A DNA stretch of 64,000 nt from Erythrocercus mccallii (taxonomy: Eukaryota; Chordata; Aves; Passeriformes; Dicruridae), in NCBI GenBank assembly GCA_013397435.1, contig VZRG01002531.1, positions 32,839 through 96,838 of the forward strand, written 5' to 3'. Each line of letters opens with the position of its first letter. Position 1 is the first letter of the stretch. This document shows, one piece after another, positions 35,301-48,939 of this stretch. Below the pieces are notes generated by a model. That model was not told the DNA's origin. It saw only the letters and a program-made list of their open reading frames with translations, and did no database searches. The position numbers and the translations under genes are program-made.

Positions 35301-36647
35301 GCATAAAGTCATAGAGTATGAGAAAAAAAATACAAAATCTTTCTGCTGAAATGAAAGAGAAAAAGACATTTCAGATGACAGATAATTCTGTAGGACTAAC
35401 ACTCACAAAAAGGTTTCCCCTATTGATTTGCACTAGGAGTCATGATATGAAACTTTCATTTTTCAAGACAATTGGGCAGTATGAATCCAAGGGAATCAAT
35501 GAAGATGAAATCCTACTTTTTCTTGAAATTTCTTTGAGATCAGGTGGGGCTAGGATTTCTGCCTACAGTTTATGCTGTCAACAGCCAACAGACAAAGAAA
35601 CTGTAAGAAAATATGAGCATTTAGGCTGTTAGCTAAGCTTTGCTTAGTTAAAAAAGTAACTGATCTCATCCCTTCATAGTATTACTGGGAATTTTTGCAT
35701 TGAAATCTAAAAATATATACCCAGATGGGGCTGTTAGTGTAGAAGAAATGCAGCAAGGATTCTGCTTGGATACAGCCTTGGATTTACCTTGACTGAATTA
35801 CAGCCACTTATATTTCCTCTATAAGAGTATTTGGCAGAACGAGTTAGCTGTGGAATTGTTTGCTTTTAACCAATGATTACAAATCATGTACATAAAGTCA
35901 TTTTTTTAGCTCATAATCATGAATCTCACACAGGAAATATGAACCTGAGAACGACTATTACGTAGTCAGAGATCACAAATATGCCATTTGTTGTGGGCTC
36001 CCAATTCGAGATTGTATTTATTGAATGCAAAAAAATCCCATCTTTAAAAGAGCTACTGGAAAGAGCTATTTCAAAAGAAAATATGTGAAATATTATTATA
36101 ACTACTGCTACTAAACCCAATTTTTAAAAGCCAAAAAAAGTTTCTGCTCCCAAATTCCCAGAAGTGCTTTACCAAATCTACATCTTTTCACTATTATGCT
36201 TGTATGGAAAGTTGAACTATGATTTCTCATATTCCAGAGCAAAGTCACACTGCTTGTTAGCTTCTGAAACCCAGTAATCTCTGATCTCTGCATGAAATGT
36301 TGATTTCCGTGATTTAGCATTTGCCTTAAACTGAACACTGGTATTATCAGCAAACTGCTGTGGCTGGGTTTATCTCTTTTTGCAGTGGCCATGCAATTTA
36401 TCAGGCAGCTGCCAGGCACAAAAGGACTACACTGACCTACAGATAAGCACAGGATCACAGAAAATAAAAGACCATATCCATGCCCATGCACACTCTTCCC
36501 TGCAGTGCAGTGTAGCTCTGTAGGTTACTACATCCCTGTTTGATAAAGTACATAGATTTTTACATATTATGGATTTCAGTGGAAATTTACAGAGCAGCTA
36601 AGTCCAGTTGCTGAATAAGGAATATTTAAGTGATTTGAATTCCTAGA
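32315..36647. other. Non-coding stretch with one tetranucleotide microsatellite
   Basis: No transposon or exon recognised apart from the (CCAT)n run at 33765-33822. Small A-rich runs occur at 34093-34102 and 35321-35330. Open frames of 60-126 codons are without family features. Confidence 0.45.
33765..33822. repeat. (CCAT)14 microsatellite
   Basis: 58 bp of perfect CCAT repeat. On the minus strand it is open in one frame and would translate to a Met-Asp-Gly-Trp repeat, which explains the frame at 33499-33816. Confidence 0.98.
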
Positions 36648-36919
36648 AAAGGGCAAGGAAGCTGGTGAAGGGTCTGGAGAAAAGTCTGATTGGGAGCAGC
36701 TGAGGGAGCTGAGGGTGAGGAAGACTCAGGGGTACGTTATTACTCTCTTCATGCCTAGAGAAGCTGTTGAGTCACCATGCCTGGAAGTATTTAAATGATG
36801 TGTAGATGTGGCACTTGGGGACATGGTTTAGTGGTGAATTTGCCACTGCTGAGTTAACTGTTGGACTTGATGATCTTAGAGATCTTTTCCAATCAAAATG
36901 ATTCTGTGATTCCACAATT
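36648..36919 (+). mobile_element. CR1 fragment, internally deleted
   Basis: Begins with aagggcaaggaagctggtga, gggtctggagaaaagtctga, gggagctgagggtgagga, and reaches attactctcttc. It then jumps to cctagagaagctgttgagtc, tgcctggaagtatttaaatg, gtgtagatgtggcacttggg, gacatggtttagtggtgaat and ttggacttgatgatcttaga, with tail attctgtgattccac. Compared with the intact copy at 23640-23990, about 165 bp are missing. Confidence 0.9.
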
Positions 36920-39900
36920 GATTCATTAGTATTGATTGCTTGGTTGGTTATATTTCAGTGCTAACGGACAGATAGGAGATAGTATTTTTGTTTTAATGTT
37001 TTCTCTTTCAGATGTGATTGTACAATATGTATGGAAATGCACCTCTCCACTAACTTTAAGTTTCTTAAAATAATTGCACTCCTAAAAATAGAAAAGGAAA
37101 TTCTTAATTTATTTCTAGACCACAGATACAGAAGAAAACTACAGACTTAGAGTGGGTGGTTCCATCTTCCTGAATATTTAAAAGTGTGACAGAGAATGTT
37201 GACTTGGAAACATTTAGATTAATAGTTATCAATTTCCCAAAACCACATTTTTCTGGTAACTTGCACAGACTCCTAGAGCCCTGATTCTGTCTTTGGAAGA
37301 TAGAAAGAGAGGAGATGAAACTTTGATTGACAACACATAGACCAGTAACAGCTCAGCCTAGATTTGAAGCCATATTTCCTTCTGGGGCAGCAAGTGGCCA
37401 ACCCACCTCACCAGCCCAGAGTCCTTGTACTGTGCTGTGCTGTTCCCTGTACCCTCACCCCCAGCAGTAGGGAAGTAGGAGCTGCTGAGATGTTTGATGA
37501 TTCTGGGGTCTATCCCTAGTTTGTACCTGTCTCTTCCATGCAGTTACCATAAGAAGAGGAGCTTGGCAGCAGGATCACCCTCGTTCTGATTGACAGAGGA
37601 CAGAATAGACAAACGTGACATTTTCAGACACATTATCTGTGAGTGATTTGCCCTTACTTGGGAGGTAATTTCTCAGCAGAAATTCTTGGTAGGCTGCTGA
37701 CAGTAGTATGGTCCTCTGGCTAACACAAAAGGCGGGGAGAGATTTGCTCCTGCTGAGTGCAGGAGAAGGAGCACAGGACAACAAGGTGAGAGTGGAAGTG
37801 AGACACTTGCCCACTGCTAAACTCTCCCTACCTGTGAGTGGCTGGTGCAGGTCCCCCTTTTCATCCTGCAAAAAGCTATATTTGAGCCATAATAGAAGCT
37901 CTACAATCTGAGTTGTTAGTACAGAAAATACTGTTTTTCATTCAGTCTGTTAATATCAGTGTTTGTCCTACATAAATGCAGTACAGCTCGAGAGGAGCTT
38001 CTGGGAGGGTCTTGTGCAGAACACAAGTAATTACTTAGAGACAAGCTATCCCTGTGCATGTTGTAACTCACTGTCGTGCCACAATGGTATTTTAGACAAT
38101 TACAACACAAGACTGTACATTTTTGCACGCATGTATTTGCTTGACAAAACAAGACTTTATTCACACATGATGGGTAATTGCTTGTCCAAGCATCTCATAC
38201 AATTGCACTCACACTAGGTGCAGGCAGAAGAGGCACAGAGGCCCTTGCATAAAAAAGGAGAAACATGCTGAATCAATTTTGACTTGAACACGCTGTCCTG
38301 TAATTGTACTCCCAGCAGCATGTGTGTGGGGTTCCTGAATAAGCTCTTGGGAGGGAGGGGAATAGGAACAAAACAATATCAAAGAAGAGTCATGTGGCGT
38401 TGACGGGCTTGGAAAAGCCATCTTGCTAATTGTTTGCAGGATGCATTCCAGGGTTACTGCAAGCCAAGAGGCTGCAGGGTTTGTTGGGCTGAACTGAAAA
38501 TTAGAGTGCTCTCTCCTGTCCTTGTCTTACTTGACTGATGGGAGGCTCACATCCCCTTGGGCACTTGCAGGAATTAGGATCTGGTGTATCCCACTGTAGG
38601 GCGTGCTGCTGGTGGGGCTTTGATCAGAATTCAGCCTTTGTTGTTGAAAGGATATATTTAATCTCAGCAGATTCAAAACGGAGATGGGCTGCTCAGTGCC
38701 ATTGCCACAGGACTTGTCTCCCCTCCCTTTCCCCCAACAAAAGACAAATGACCAGCCAAATTATGTTTTGTTTCCACTGAGTAGACTGTTATGAGTTGCT
38801 TGTATATTCATTATTACCAGGACTGAAAGGCATCATGCTGGGCTGATTTCAGAACTGTTCCCTATTAGCAGTAGTTTTTAATGTCTCAAAGCCGTCTTTC
38901 AATTACCGCCCATGACCTTAGAAAAATACTTAGCATCATACATCTGAAGTTCATGGCACTAAACCTTGTAATTGAAGCAAGCCCAGCAAATATTCAGGAA
39001 TTAATAGTGAGAACCTGCCTATCCTTCTGTGTAGATCACCCTGGTATATATGCTCTGTGCTAAGTGCTTTCTTCTGTCACCAGTGCTGTCAGGCTTGGTC
39101 CACATCTGGCTCCTTGCTAGCACTATTTCGATATTGCAGTATTTCAGATTCTTTCAAGTCACAGGAACCAGGTTCAAGGACTAGATGACAGGGAAGGAAT
39201 AAAAGCAATAAAGGCAGTAGCTAGCTGTGCTCTGCAGTGCTAGATGGAGATTAGGTGCAAAGGCAGGTACCAGTCAGCATTTGGTCAGTGCTGTCATAAC
39301 TGGGGATCCTGCAGCCCTGCAGGCTGTGAGGAGGAATTCGGGTGTAGCAAGCCTAAACACCAACATGATGGTACAGATCTGGGAGATCCCAGACATTTCA
39401 CCAGGTGAGAGGAATGGCACTTCTGGGTACTGATGCTCATCATGGGGTCTGAACACCCTTATCTTCATCCTGAAAGCAACTTTCTTACCAGACATTCTTT
39501 CAGTTCTCTTAGGCACTGGGAACTATTTGTGAAATGCTTCTTGCTGCCCCTTGAGTTGTTTCTACCCTTTCTGCCTCCTGTTGAAGTTTGGTTCCCTCAA
39601 ATGAAGCAGTGTTCCAACACCAGTGTGGGAGTGGAGGGAATTTATGCTTTCCTGGATGCCCATGGCATGCTATATACACATGGGATCTGTCAGTCCTGTT
39701 GCTGTTGTCTCTGATGTTCCTGGGAACTTTTCTTGCCACATCTTCAGGTTGACATAGCAGATACCACTGTTAGGATATAATGGATTAATCATATTGAATA
39801 AATGCTTTAGCTGTTGAGCTGGCACATAGTGACAGACCCAAGAAATAACTCTTCATTTCATCAGGTAGACAGCACTTTGATGGATGGGGTCTACAAGGTA

Positions 39901-42900
39901 ATTCACTGAGGTTAATGGACTGTTATGGCAGAGACTGACAAAATGAAGGCTTCATTCACCATTTAAACTGGGTTCTGGGGATGCTTAGATTTGGTGCCAA
40001 GTGGGAGCTGGAATTGACTTTCTGCAGAGTAATTGGGAGATGTCTATTAGCTGCTGAGAGTGGTTGTGCATTACAGCAGACGTGTCTTCCCACCAAGCTT
40101 GGTAGGTCCCAAGCAGGTGAAGGTGTGAGCAGTTTGTAGTTTAACAGGTCACTGCCAAGTCATACTTTCCTCCAGTTTCCTGGGTGCTGCTGAATGCCTT
40201 TCTAGGATTCTGAGTAAAGTTAATGTCCCTTTCAGGTAACACAGAATTACAGATGGGTAAAAGCTGAGAGCACAAGATGACCTTGACTGTTATTTGAGGT
40301 AAAATAGGCAAAGGCTGTTCCAGATCCATGAGGAAAGCAAGTGTTACTCCAAACCAGAGGTTTCTCAAGGGTTCAAATTTGAGGCTGCACTACAGAAAAC
40401 TTTTAATATTTCTGTCAGGACACTTAGAGTAACTAAAGCACTGGATGTGAATGCTCAGTTACCTGTTGACCTAACCCATTCCTTGGAGACCCTGAGGGGA
40501 GCTCAGATAGCAATCAGCTTCAGTCAGCCCCACCGAGATGGGTTTCTATTATGCAAAAGAGATATCACAGCCTGACCCTCACACCCCATCATTAAAATTC
40601 CTCTGGAGCTCCAGCCCAGTCAGCGGCAGATTCCAAGTCCTGAGGGTGAGGTCATGTCTGCAATGAGCCCATGACAATAATTGCAATTATATGACCCTAT
40701 TTATTCTCTGGAGACACATTAGTGTTGCTGCAGAATGAGGCCATGGGCAGTAGAAAGAGTATCTATTTGTGACCTTATGAGGTTTTTAACTTTAAGCTGT
40801 TAATCTGTTGTTTCCCACTGCCTTGGTCTATCACACTGGTAATAGGTCATGGATTGCTGAGTTCTAGTTAATCAGTACTAATATAAAAAAAATATGTTTT
40901 TAAATAAATATAAAGAAGAGCTGAAGATACTGAGTACTTGCATGCAGCTTGTGTGTGTTGGTATAGTTTGCACTCAGCTTTTACAGTGTTGCTTCCACTT
41001 CTTGTTTCCAGAAGGCTTGTAAATTATCTTCAATAGCACAAGGGCTTGAAATGTTCTTGACCATGATTTTACAGAAGTCAACTCTGTATCAATGCTCTTG
41101 GGGTTGGAGGAAGAACAGGTTTTGGGCTTAGACATGGCTCTAGCATAAGCTCTTTCCTTGTTTTTCTACTTCTGTTGTCTCTCAGGTGAATTTATTTTTC
41201 TTCTTCATTATTGTTTATGTTTACAAGAACTCTTATTCTGCCTAAATAAACCTCTGTGCTCCTGTTTAACTTGAGTAATGTGAGTTTAACTGTGGGTGAC
41301 ATCCAGGAAATGTGCTGACTTTTTAGCATTTTCTGTTGAAGTTTGTACTTCCTGCATTAACCACGTGTGGACATAAGAAGAGTTCTACCCCCTTAACTGG
41401 GTCTTCCTTATTTATTGCCTTCTCTGTCCTGCAGGGAATGAATAAAATTTTAAAGATTACTCATTTAGAGTTTCTGTAGGTTCAACATCTTTGTTGCTTT
41501 CCTGTGTGCTTCCTTTCTACTAGTAGACAACACTTTGCAGATGGACTGTATAAGTTTTTTTTATATGTGTGCCCATAGGCCTACTATCAGTGACAATTCT
41601 TCACTTTTTTCCACTCAAATTTACAAAGGTCTGTCAGCAGAATGCCTTTTTATTGCACTACTGAAACACAGGGGGAAGAAATCTGGGACAAGAGTGAATT
41701 AGTAAGAACTTATCACTGGGAGATGACACCTAAACAGAATATAATTAAACCAGCATTATGTAGCCTAGTTTTTTATCCATTTTTGCCAGTTTGTTTGCTA
41801 TTCAGTGTTAAAAAAAAAAGAGTTTCTTTCAAGACCTTTCTGTTGCCAGTAATCATACTGGACATTTAAAACAATTTGCCAAATTTGATCCCCTTTATGC
41901 CAGCAGAAAGCATAATTAGCTCCAGGTATTATGTGCAGTGAGTCTGGTGAAAGGGAGAGCATCTCTCTCCCCAGATCCTAACTTGCTTTCTCTGTTTGTT
42001 TGGGGGCTGAGTGAGGAAATGATTTTAAAAAGTAGATGACCTAAAAATTGATAGTCTTTCCTGAAATATAAACACCTGCTCCCCCCAGCAAGGAATTAGC
42101 AAGGAATGCTAATGAGGAATTTAGAGAAGGGTTTTAATATAGATCACAGCATTCACACTGATGTGCTCCACCCAGTTCTTGGCTCTGCGTGGTTACTCAG
42201 TGTCCAGGTTTTTGTACTGGAAGAGAAATTTATGGCTTTCTTGCTTTATTCATTCCCCTTTCGCATCATACTCTTTGAGTTGCCTCTGAAGATAAATCCT
42301 TCTTAAGCTTCCGACATAAATCAGAGTTGGGATGATGTGCACTCAGAAGATGTCAGCTGTCCATAGCTTGTGTTTGCAGCCTGATCAGCAGTGAGCTGCT
42401 TGCTGCAAATTCAGAGAAAGCCTCTGCTTCCCACTGCAAATTCTTTCCCTGGGCAATTACAGATCCATGGAAACACTGAGCATGATGCACCAAGAGTTAA
42501 AGTTTTTAATCTAATTTTATGTGAGTCTCTGCTTTGTTGCCATCCTTTGTCTGACAATTACTGTGCAATGCACAGGCAGTACTTCAATGCCATTTGTGCC
42601 ACTGTATTCATTAGCATGTGCCATTCTGATCTGATAAAACACTGCTTGTGCTAAACATTCAGCAACAGACCTGGCCCAAGACTTGAGCCTTACGTGTCAT
42701 CTGCACTTCCAATTCCTGAGGATTTGTTGCATTTAGTTCAGGGCTTATATTCATAATACCTTTACCAAAGAGGAAGAACAAAGGTTTAGTTTGATCAGTG
42801 TCACAACTCAGGTATGTGCTTGGCAGTAGCACCCACAGGTGCAAATGTCCCCAGATATGAACAGGATGAGATCTGAGAGCAGTGGGGGAATGGGGCAATG

Positions 42901-45657
42901 GGCATTTCAGACATCTGGGCAGGTGAGTGCAGCAGTGGCTGAGGAGCTCTGTAAGTGAGGTATGAGCTGACCACATACCACACAGACACTTTGAAATTGT
43001 TTATTAAAACAGTGAGCGTTTCATGGCTCTTGCAAGCAAACCCACGCACACAAGACAGAGTCAGGACACTGCATGAAGGGTTTGGGTGCCTGTTCCTCAC
43101 CATCACTGCTCCTGTTTCCACACTGCCAGAGGTTGTTATCCTATGCTGGACTGTCCCCTGCACAGATTATTGCCCCAAATTTTCCCATGGGAAATTTTCA
43201 CACAGCATGACACCAGAGGTGTTTGCACTTTTTGGAACAGGGGGAAAGGTTCCCTAAGAGTTCTCTGGAAATCACGTAAAGGAACACTCCTAAGGCTCTG
43301 CTCTTCCAAGCAGGTCTCCCCCTTCCACATCCTCCTGAAATCTGCAGGTCACTTTTCAGCTCTGGAGGTCAGTTTGCCTAGACCCAATCAGAGCCATTCC
43401 TAGTTTATATTTATTTAAAACTGCTGTACCTAATCACTGCAGCTTTCTTTCCATTAGTCATTGAATTTAAAAGTAGACATTTGGTGCATTTGGATTTGTT
43501 CCAAGACACATATTTCTGTTTTTTTAGATAGAATAATTTTCTTCATTTGCATAATATTCTAGAGGAGTTGTATAATTATTTCTTACCTTGATCAATATGC
43601 CATCAAAGTAGAAATCATACCCATCCTTCTGCTCATTCTTATGAGATATTTTTTCCATCTGAGAATCTACAATAGCATATTTACTTTTTCAACTAGAATA
43701 AATATTATCCAGCTCAAGATAGATCCAGCTTTAGATAATCAAGATTATCTAAAGAGTTTCCAGTATAATTCTCCAGAGAAAAATGCCTCAGACTTTGCTG
43801 GTCAGAGGAATGGATGGTGTAAATGAGCCAGTAGCTCACTGACCTCTATGGTTTGTATGAAAATCACAAAATTACCACTTGATTTATGTTTCTCCTTTTG
43901 CAAAGGTGTTCCAGCTGGCTTTAGCAATGAGCTGGACAAATTTCTAATGGATCAAAAGAGCTTGACTCCATGAAACAATCAGATGACCTGAAGCGCAGGA
44001 GTGGCTGGAGGAAAGAGTGAAAAATTGATCAAAATATTTCCAAGATGTGAAACTGAAAAAGGAGATGCAGCTCTGGTCACTGAAATTTTTATTGTTGTGC
44101 AAAAACTGTATTTCTCGTCATCATTTGAACTGTGATGTTAATCCAACTTTTCCTTCAGCTGTTTGCCCAGTTAATAAGAATATAATTTTGCAGATATTGG
44201 AGATATGCACCAAGAGTGCATATAAAATTTGAGAAAAATTTGAGAATTAGGCTGTTCAGTCTGAATATTGATCACTTTAGGCACTTTGGAAATGACCACC
44301 CATGGTTACAAGAGAAACAGGTATAGAACTGGCTAGAAAAAAAAATGCTTTTCTTGAATTGAGTGAAGCTGGGAAGGACAGAAGCATGAGAGGCATCAGA
44401 GTGAAACATTCTGCTTGGAAGGGAAAGTATAAAAATTTACAGAATACGGAGACATAAAGGATAGGACTCCAAAAGAAAATGTAACCAAGCTGTCCAAGCA
44501 CACCAAGCTGTGTATGCGTCAGCCTGACTGCCTGCTGGGACTGGGGCTTACAGGGACTGGAGTCTGGTGTCTTTGGCATTTGCTCCAAATCACAGACTCC
44601 TTGAGCTTTAGCTTTCACTACCTGCACAAGGCAGTTATTTGAGGGAGGGAGTTGGCTTCTCTTTGTACTGCTGTGCATGGGAACTCCTTCCTGCAAGACA
44701 CCCTTGAGATACATCACTGGTCTAAATCCCTTAGCTCCAAATCTTTTGCTGATCTCTTCTCTTATGACATGTGTGAAGTATTGAAAATCACTCTGTGCAC
44801 CACCATGTCTGCACTGTTGAGCAAGGGGGAGCTTTGGCGCCCTGTGGCAATTCTTGTATGCAGGACAGGAGCTGTGAAATAGTACAAGAAAGTAGGTGTG
44901 CAATAGAACAAGAAAGTAGGTACAGCTCCCTTGGTCACCTTCACCAGAAAAAAAAAATTAAAACATGGGCTCAGTGTGTGTGTCTGTGATGGATTATGTG
45001 CAGCCATACCCTACTCCCCTGGGATCATCAGCAGCTCTAAGGGGACACCAGGACAGTGGGATGAGCTTGGGTTGGGCTGTCTGTGACTCAACCAGTGCAG
45101 CCCCAAGGTGCCAGTGGCTGTAGCGATCTTTGCTGGAGTGGCCTTTCTGCTGCAGAGTCCTGGCTGAGGCTGACAGGCTCTGATGGCAGAGCATGGCTGA
45201 CTGCCTGGCTGGCCCTTGGGGTGTGACACTCTGCTTGTGCTGGGTTTTGAAAAGATTGTGCCTTCCAGCAGCTCTTTGAACCCTGTGGTTAAAAGTGATG
45301 AATGGGTGGTCAGTGAAAAGACCTAGAAATAAACCACTGATTCAATTATGAATGAAATTGGCCTAGCCAGCACTATTAAAATAAATATTTTGCCTTATAT
45401 TGACTAGGGGAGTGATTTTACAGCTGTGTCCACAGCCAGGGTGATGCAAGAGAATTCAGTTGAAGTTGAGCAAAAGTTGTTGCTGAATGTGGGAACATGT
45501 TCTGGGTGATGAAACATCCTTAGTCAGAAGAAGCCCTTTTCTTTTGGGTAATTTAATAAACTACTTTATAACACATTGCAAAGAAATCTGCCATAATTTT
45601 TCAGATCTCAGTCGAATGTTTCCCTCTCTGGCACAATTCTTATAAGTTCTTTTAATT
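36920..45657. other. Transposon-poor non-coding stretch
   Basis: About 8.7 kb in which I recognise no CR1, SINE, LTR or exon. The longest frame (208 codons, minus, 44277-44903) has no domain and shares its area with shorter opposite-strand frames. The part around 40560-40860, with mixed A/T-rich blocks and ordinary complexity, is a candidate for conserved non-coding sequence. A 24-bp tandem repeat lies at 44884-44921. Confidence 0.45.
44884..44921. repeat. 24-bp tandem duplication, about 1.6 copies
   Basis: acaagaaagtaggt occurs at 44884 and 44908 with gtgcaataga between; a small local duplication. Confidence 0.8.
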
Positions 45658-45683
45658 TTATTATTATTATTATTATTATTATT
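45658..45683. repeat. (TTA)8 microsatellite
   Basis: About 26 bp of perfect TTA repeat in an A/T-rich context. Confidence 0.95.
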
Positions 45684-48600
45684 GTCATAATATTACACAT
45701 TTCCTACAACTTTCTGCACTGCCATTGAGTGTGCCATTTGGGCAATGGTAGTTTCACTCAGCACAGCACATGCTTGGTTTACTGAGACAGCATTTGAACA
45801 GCCTGACTGATCTTCAGGTGGCACCATGGTATGAATAAGGTGCTTTTATCTTCTCAAACAAATGCTCCAGGGTCTTAGCAGAGCTGAGAATACACCACTG
45901 CACAGATTCTGCTCAGTCTGTTTGAAAGGAGCTCAGAGAGCTGAAGAGATTTCAAATGCAAAAGAGATGCTGTTGGACACAGTGAAGATGTTTCTTGTCA
46001 CCCCCCAAAATGGAGCAGGTTTCATACTGTGAAGGCCTGGTAGGGAAGTGTCTGTTCTGTACTTGAAGGGAGACCCTGGAGGACATGCTCAGCTCAAAGC
46101 TGAGCACTCAGCCATGTAAATCACTGGCGCTCCAAAGGCACTGAATGCACCTCTAGGGACACTGGATAAAGAGATGGTCACAGACGTGGCCTGAGGAAGA
46201 AGCACAGTCTCACTCTGCACATCCATGCAGCAGTTCCTGGAGAGTTATGGGACTGCTGCTGGTGAGGAAGGGTGTTCACTGCACTTCACAGATATTAGAG
46301 TTCATAAGAGTGGGTAGGAACTGTCATGAAAGTACACCTGAATATTATCTATGTGGATGACTTTGGTGGTAGGTCTCAAACATGCCACATTTCTAACACC
46401 ATTCACACCATTTCTGTTCTGGTCAGATATCCACCTTAGTAAAACTCTACAGGATAGATGTGTAAAGTGAAACTTGCTGAACAGGAAGGAATCACACAGT
46501 CAGAATTTACCACTTTTACCTTACAAAAAAATTCTCAAAACCATGCAAGAACCCAAAATGAGGATGAAGAGAACTAAAACCTGTACTGAACTCTAAGAGT
46601 TACATTTCCCACTTTGCAGTCTCCTTTCTGCTCTATGTAATCAGTATGCATGGAAAGCCAGGGAAGTATTTTGTTTGTTTGTTTTTGTTTGTTTGTTCAA
46701 GCTCTGTGCTGCTCTGAAGTTGAGGAACTGCTGCAAGACTCATGATGTGCTTGGTAATTGAAGAGTAAAGGGTAAAGCTAATAATGTTGTCTATTTTAAG
46801 AAAAGGCAGAGTGGATGTGGATGGATGAGAGTTATTACAAAAGCAGGTGCTTGTTTCTCTGTGTATATTTGTGTGTGTGTGCACAGTCTGTCCTCCATCT
46901 AGTGACTGCTGAAGCCAAAAATGGGACTAAGAGCAAGGGTTAAAAAAAAAATCCCAAAGCATACACCAAAATAAAGGTCATTCTACTTTTTGCTCATTAT
47001 ACTCCACCTACAAGATCTTCTCTGAAAACATCTTAGAAAACTGTGTGTCAAGGCATATAATAAAATATTAGAATTCCAACCTAAATCGCAGAATAATTTT
47101 ACAGCTGCTGTACCTGCTGTACCTCAAGCCACCCATTTTCAAGAGTATCTTTTCAAAGATGTCCTTTTCATGTGAAATGGATCTTTCTTATTCTCTTGTT
47201 GCCTGCAGAATGCCTGGGAGAAACAGAGCAGTTAATGGAATTAAAGAGTGAGGCTCCCTTCATCCCCTAAAGAAATGAATTTTTCCCCACTTGCATTTTG
47301 CTCTGCAGTGACTGGTGTGGTATTATGTGATCCTCCTTGCAGGAGCCCTTTGGGCAGTTCAGATAAAATGGAGGGGAGGCATAAGAAGGGAAATCCAATT
47401 TTTTTAAAAAATGTATTTGTTGTCTGCCCATCAAATTTTATGCATCTCTACAAAGTTTCTTGAGCAGGATTTTCTGAAAAAGTTGAAAGTCCAAGACCAA
47501 CCTATGTTTGAAGAACTAAACCCAACCAAAACATCATTTCAGCAATTCCCATTAATATGGAGTTTCTTGGAGTTGTTATCATTGGGCTAAATTCTGATTC
47601 TTCTATTTCATTTTGTGTCTACTCACACCAGCATGTTAGCCTGATATTAACTAGTTCTGAAAGCTCAAGAACCAAAGTCAAGCCCTTAAATAAATGCATT
47701 CCTAGATTAACCAGATGTGAGATGCAGGGCAAGAAGGTCAAAGATGCACCTCAGGCCAGGCCAGAGGTACCCAGAAAAGAGTACCTGTGCTCATGAACAG
47801 ATAATTTTGGGCCCAGAAGGGGGAACTCTCACCCCCCTGTACACCCAGGGTATCTTCCTTCCTAGCCATTGTCCCTGAATTCTTTTAGATATAATTTGCT
47901 TTTGCTTTAAACAGAATGTCAAATTTGACAAGGCACTAGTGAATTTGAAACCAGGCAATAGTGACTTTAAAGAAAAAATATGGTAAATAAGAAACTGGAA
48001 ATTGTTTCAAAATTAGCACCTGGGGCCACAAAGAAGTCAAGGGATGATCTGTGCAGGCTGTGTGTTGTAACTTGCTGCCTTATTTTCTGTATATTTGTAA
48101 CTCATTCTGAAGATATTCCTGGAAAACTCAACATGAAATGTTGAGTTCTTTAGTGAGAGACATTAAAAAATCATGTACTGGTAAATTTCACTCATTAGTT
48201 GTCACCTCAAGAGCACTCACTTGCAAGTGTATCCCTGGCCAATCTGTCACCAGCCCCTAGAGCAGCTCCAGGAAAAGATGAGGAATAAAAATTTTAAGCC
48301 CTGATTTGGGTACCCTTTTTGAAGTGTGTGGGTTACAGAATGTGCAATGTCATAGGGGCTGAGCCCTCACAGCAGGGCTGGTCCCAGTAAGAGGGTTGTG
48401 TACAAGTGAATTTCCTGACATTAAAACAACTTTGACAAAGAAAGGGAGAAAGTAAAAGTAGAAAATATTTTCTTTCACTTTTTTTTTTTTCCCAGTGCCT
48501 TTCTCTCCTCCTCAGAGTAACAACCTAAGTTCAAGTACTTTTAGGAAGGAGTTTTCCATTCATATTTTCTCTCTTGCACCCTCATTTTGCCTTTTTGGTG

Positions 48601-48901
48601 CTTTTATTTGTTTGTTTCGTTGGTTGATTGGTTTTTTTGTTTTTGGGTTTTTTTCCATAGAGAAAAGAATAAGCGGAGAAGAACAAAGAGGGATAAAAAC
48701 AAATGCTGAAATGTAGCATTTTGTTCCTCTGAACTGGACTCACGCTAGGGAATTTTTAGAGAATTAATTTCTTATGCTATGTAGTGAGATTTCCTTCTGG
48801 CCTGGCTTACCATGATGCTGGAAATCTATGTAAAACTTAGGAAATCTTGTAAATAAGGGCAGTTTCTGGAGCTGGAGAAACCTGCAAGCCTTCCTTTGGT
48901 A
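45684..48901. other. Non-coding stretch, low-complexity runs only
   Basis: Contains the (TTTG)n run at 46669-46697, an A run at 46942-46950, and a T run at 48479-48490. T/G-rich low-complexity sequence lies at about 48605-48655. No gene or transposon recognised. Confidence 0.45.
46669..46697. repeat. Imperfect (TTTG)n microsatellite
   Basis: ttttgtttgtttg followed by tttttgtttgtttgtt: seven units with one irregular step. Confidence 0.9.
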
Positions 48902-48939
48902 CAGTGAGCATAATATAGGTCAGTGAGCATGATACAGGT
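48902..48939. repeat. 19-bp tandem duplication
   Basis: cagtgagcataatataggt (48902-48920) followed by cagtgagcatgatacaggt (48921-48939); two differences. Confidence 0.9.

Noticed and set aside
44277..44903. 208-codon minus-strand frame as a gene or exon
   Set aside because: No recognisable domain, overlaps frames on the other strand, no supporting splice sites. The hydrophobic C-terminal part is just T-rich translation.
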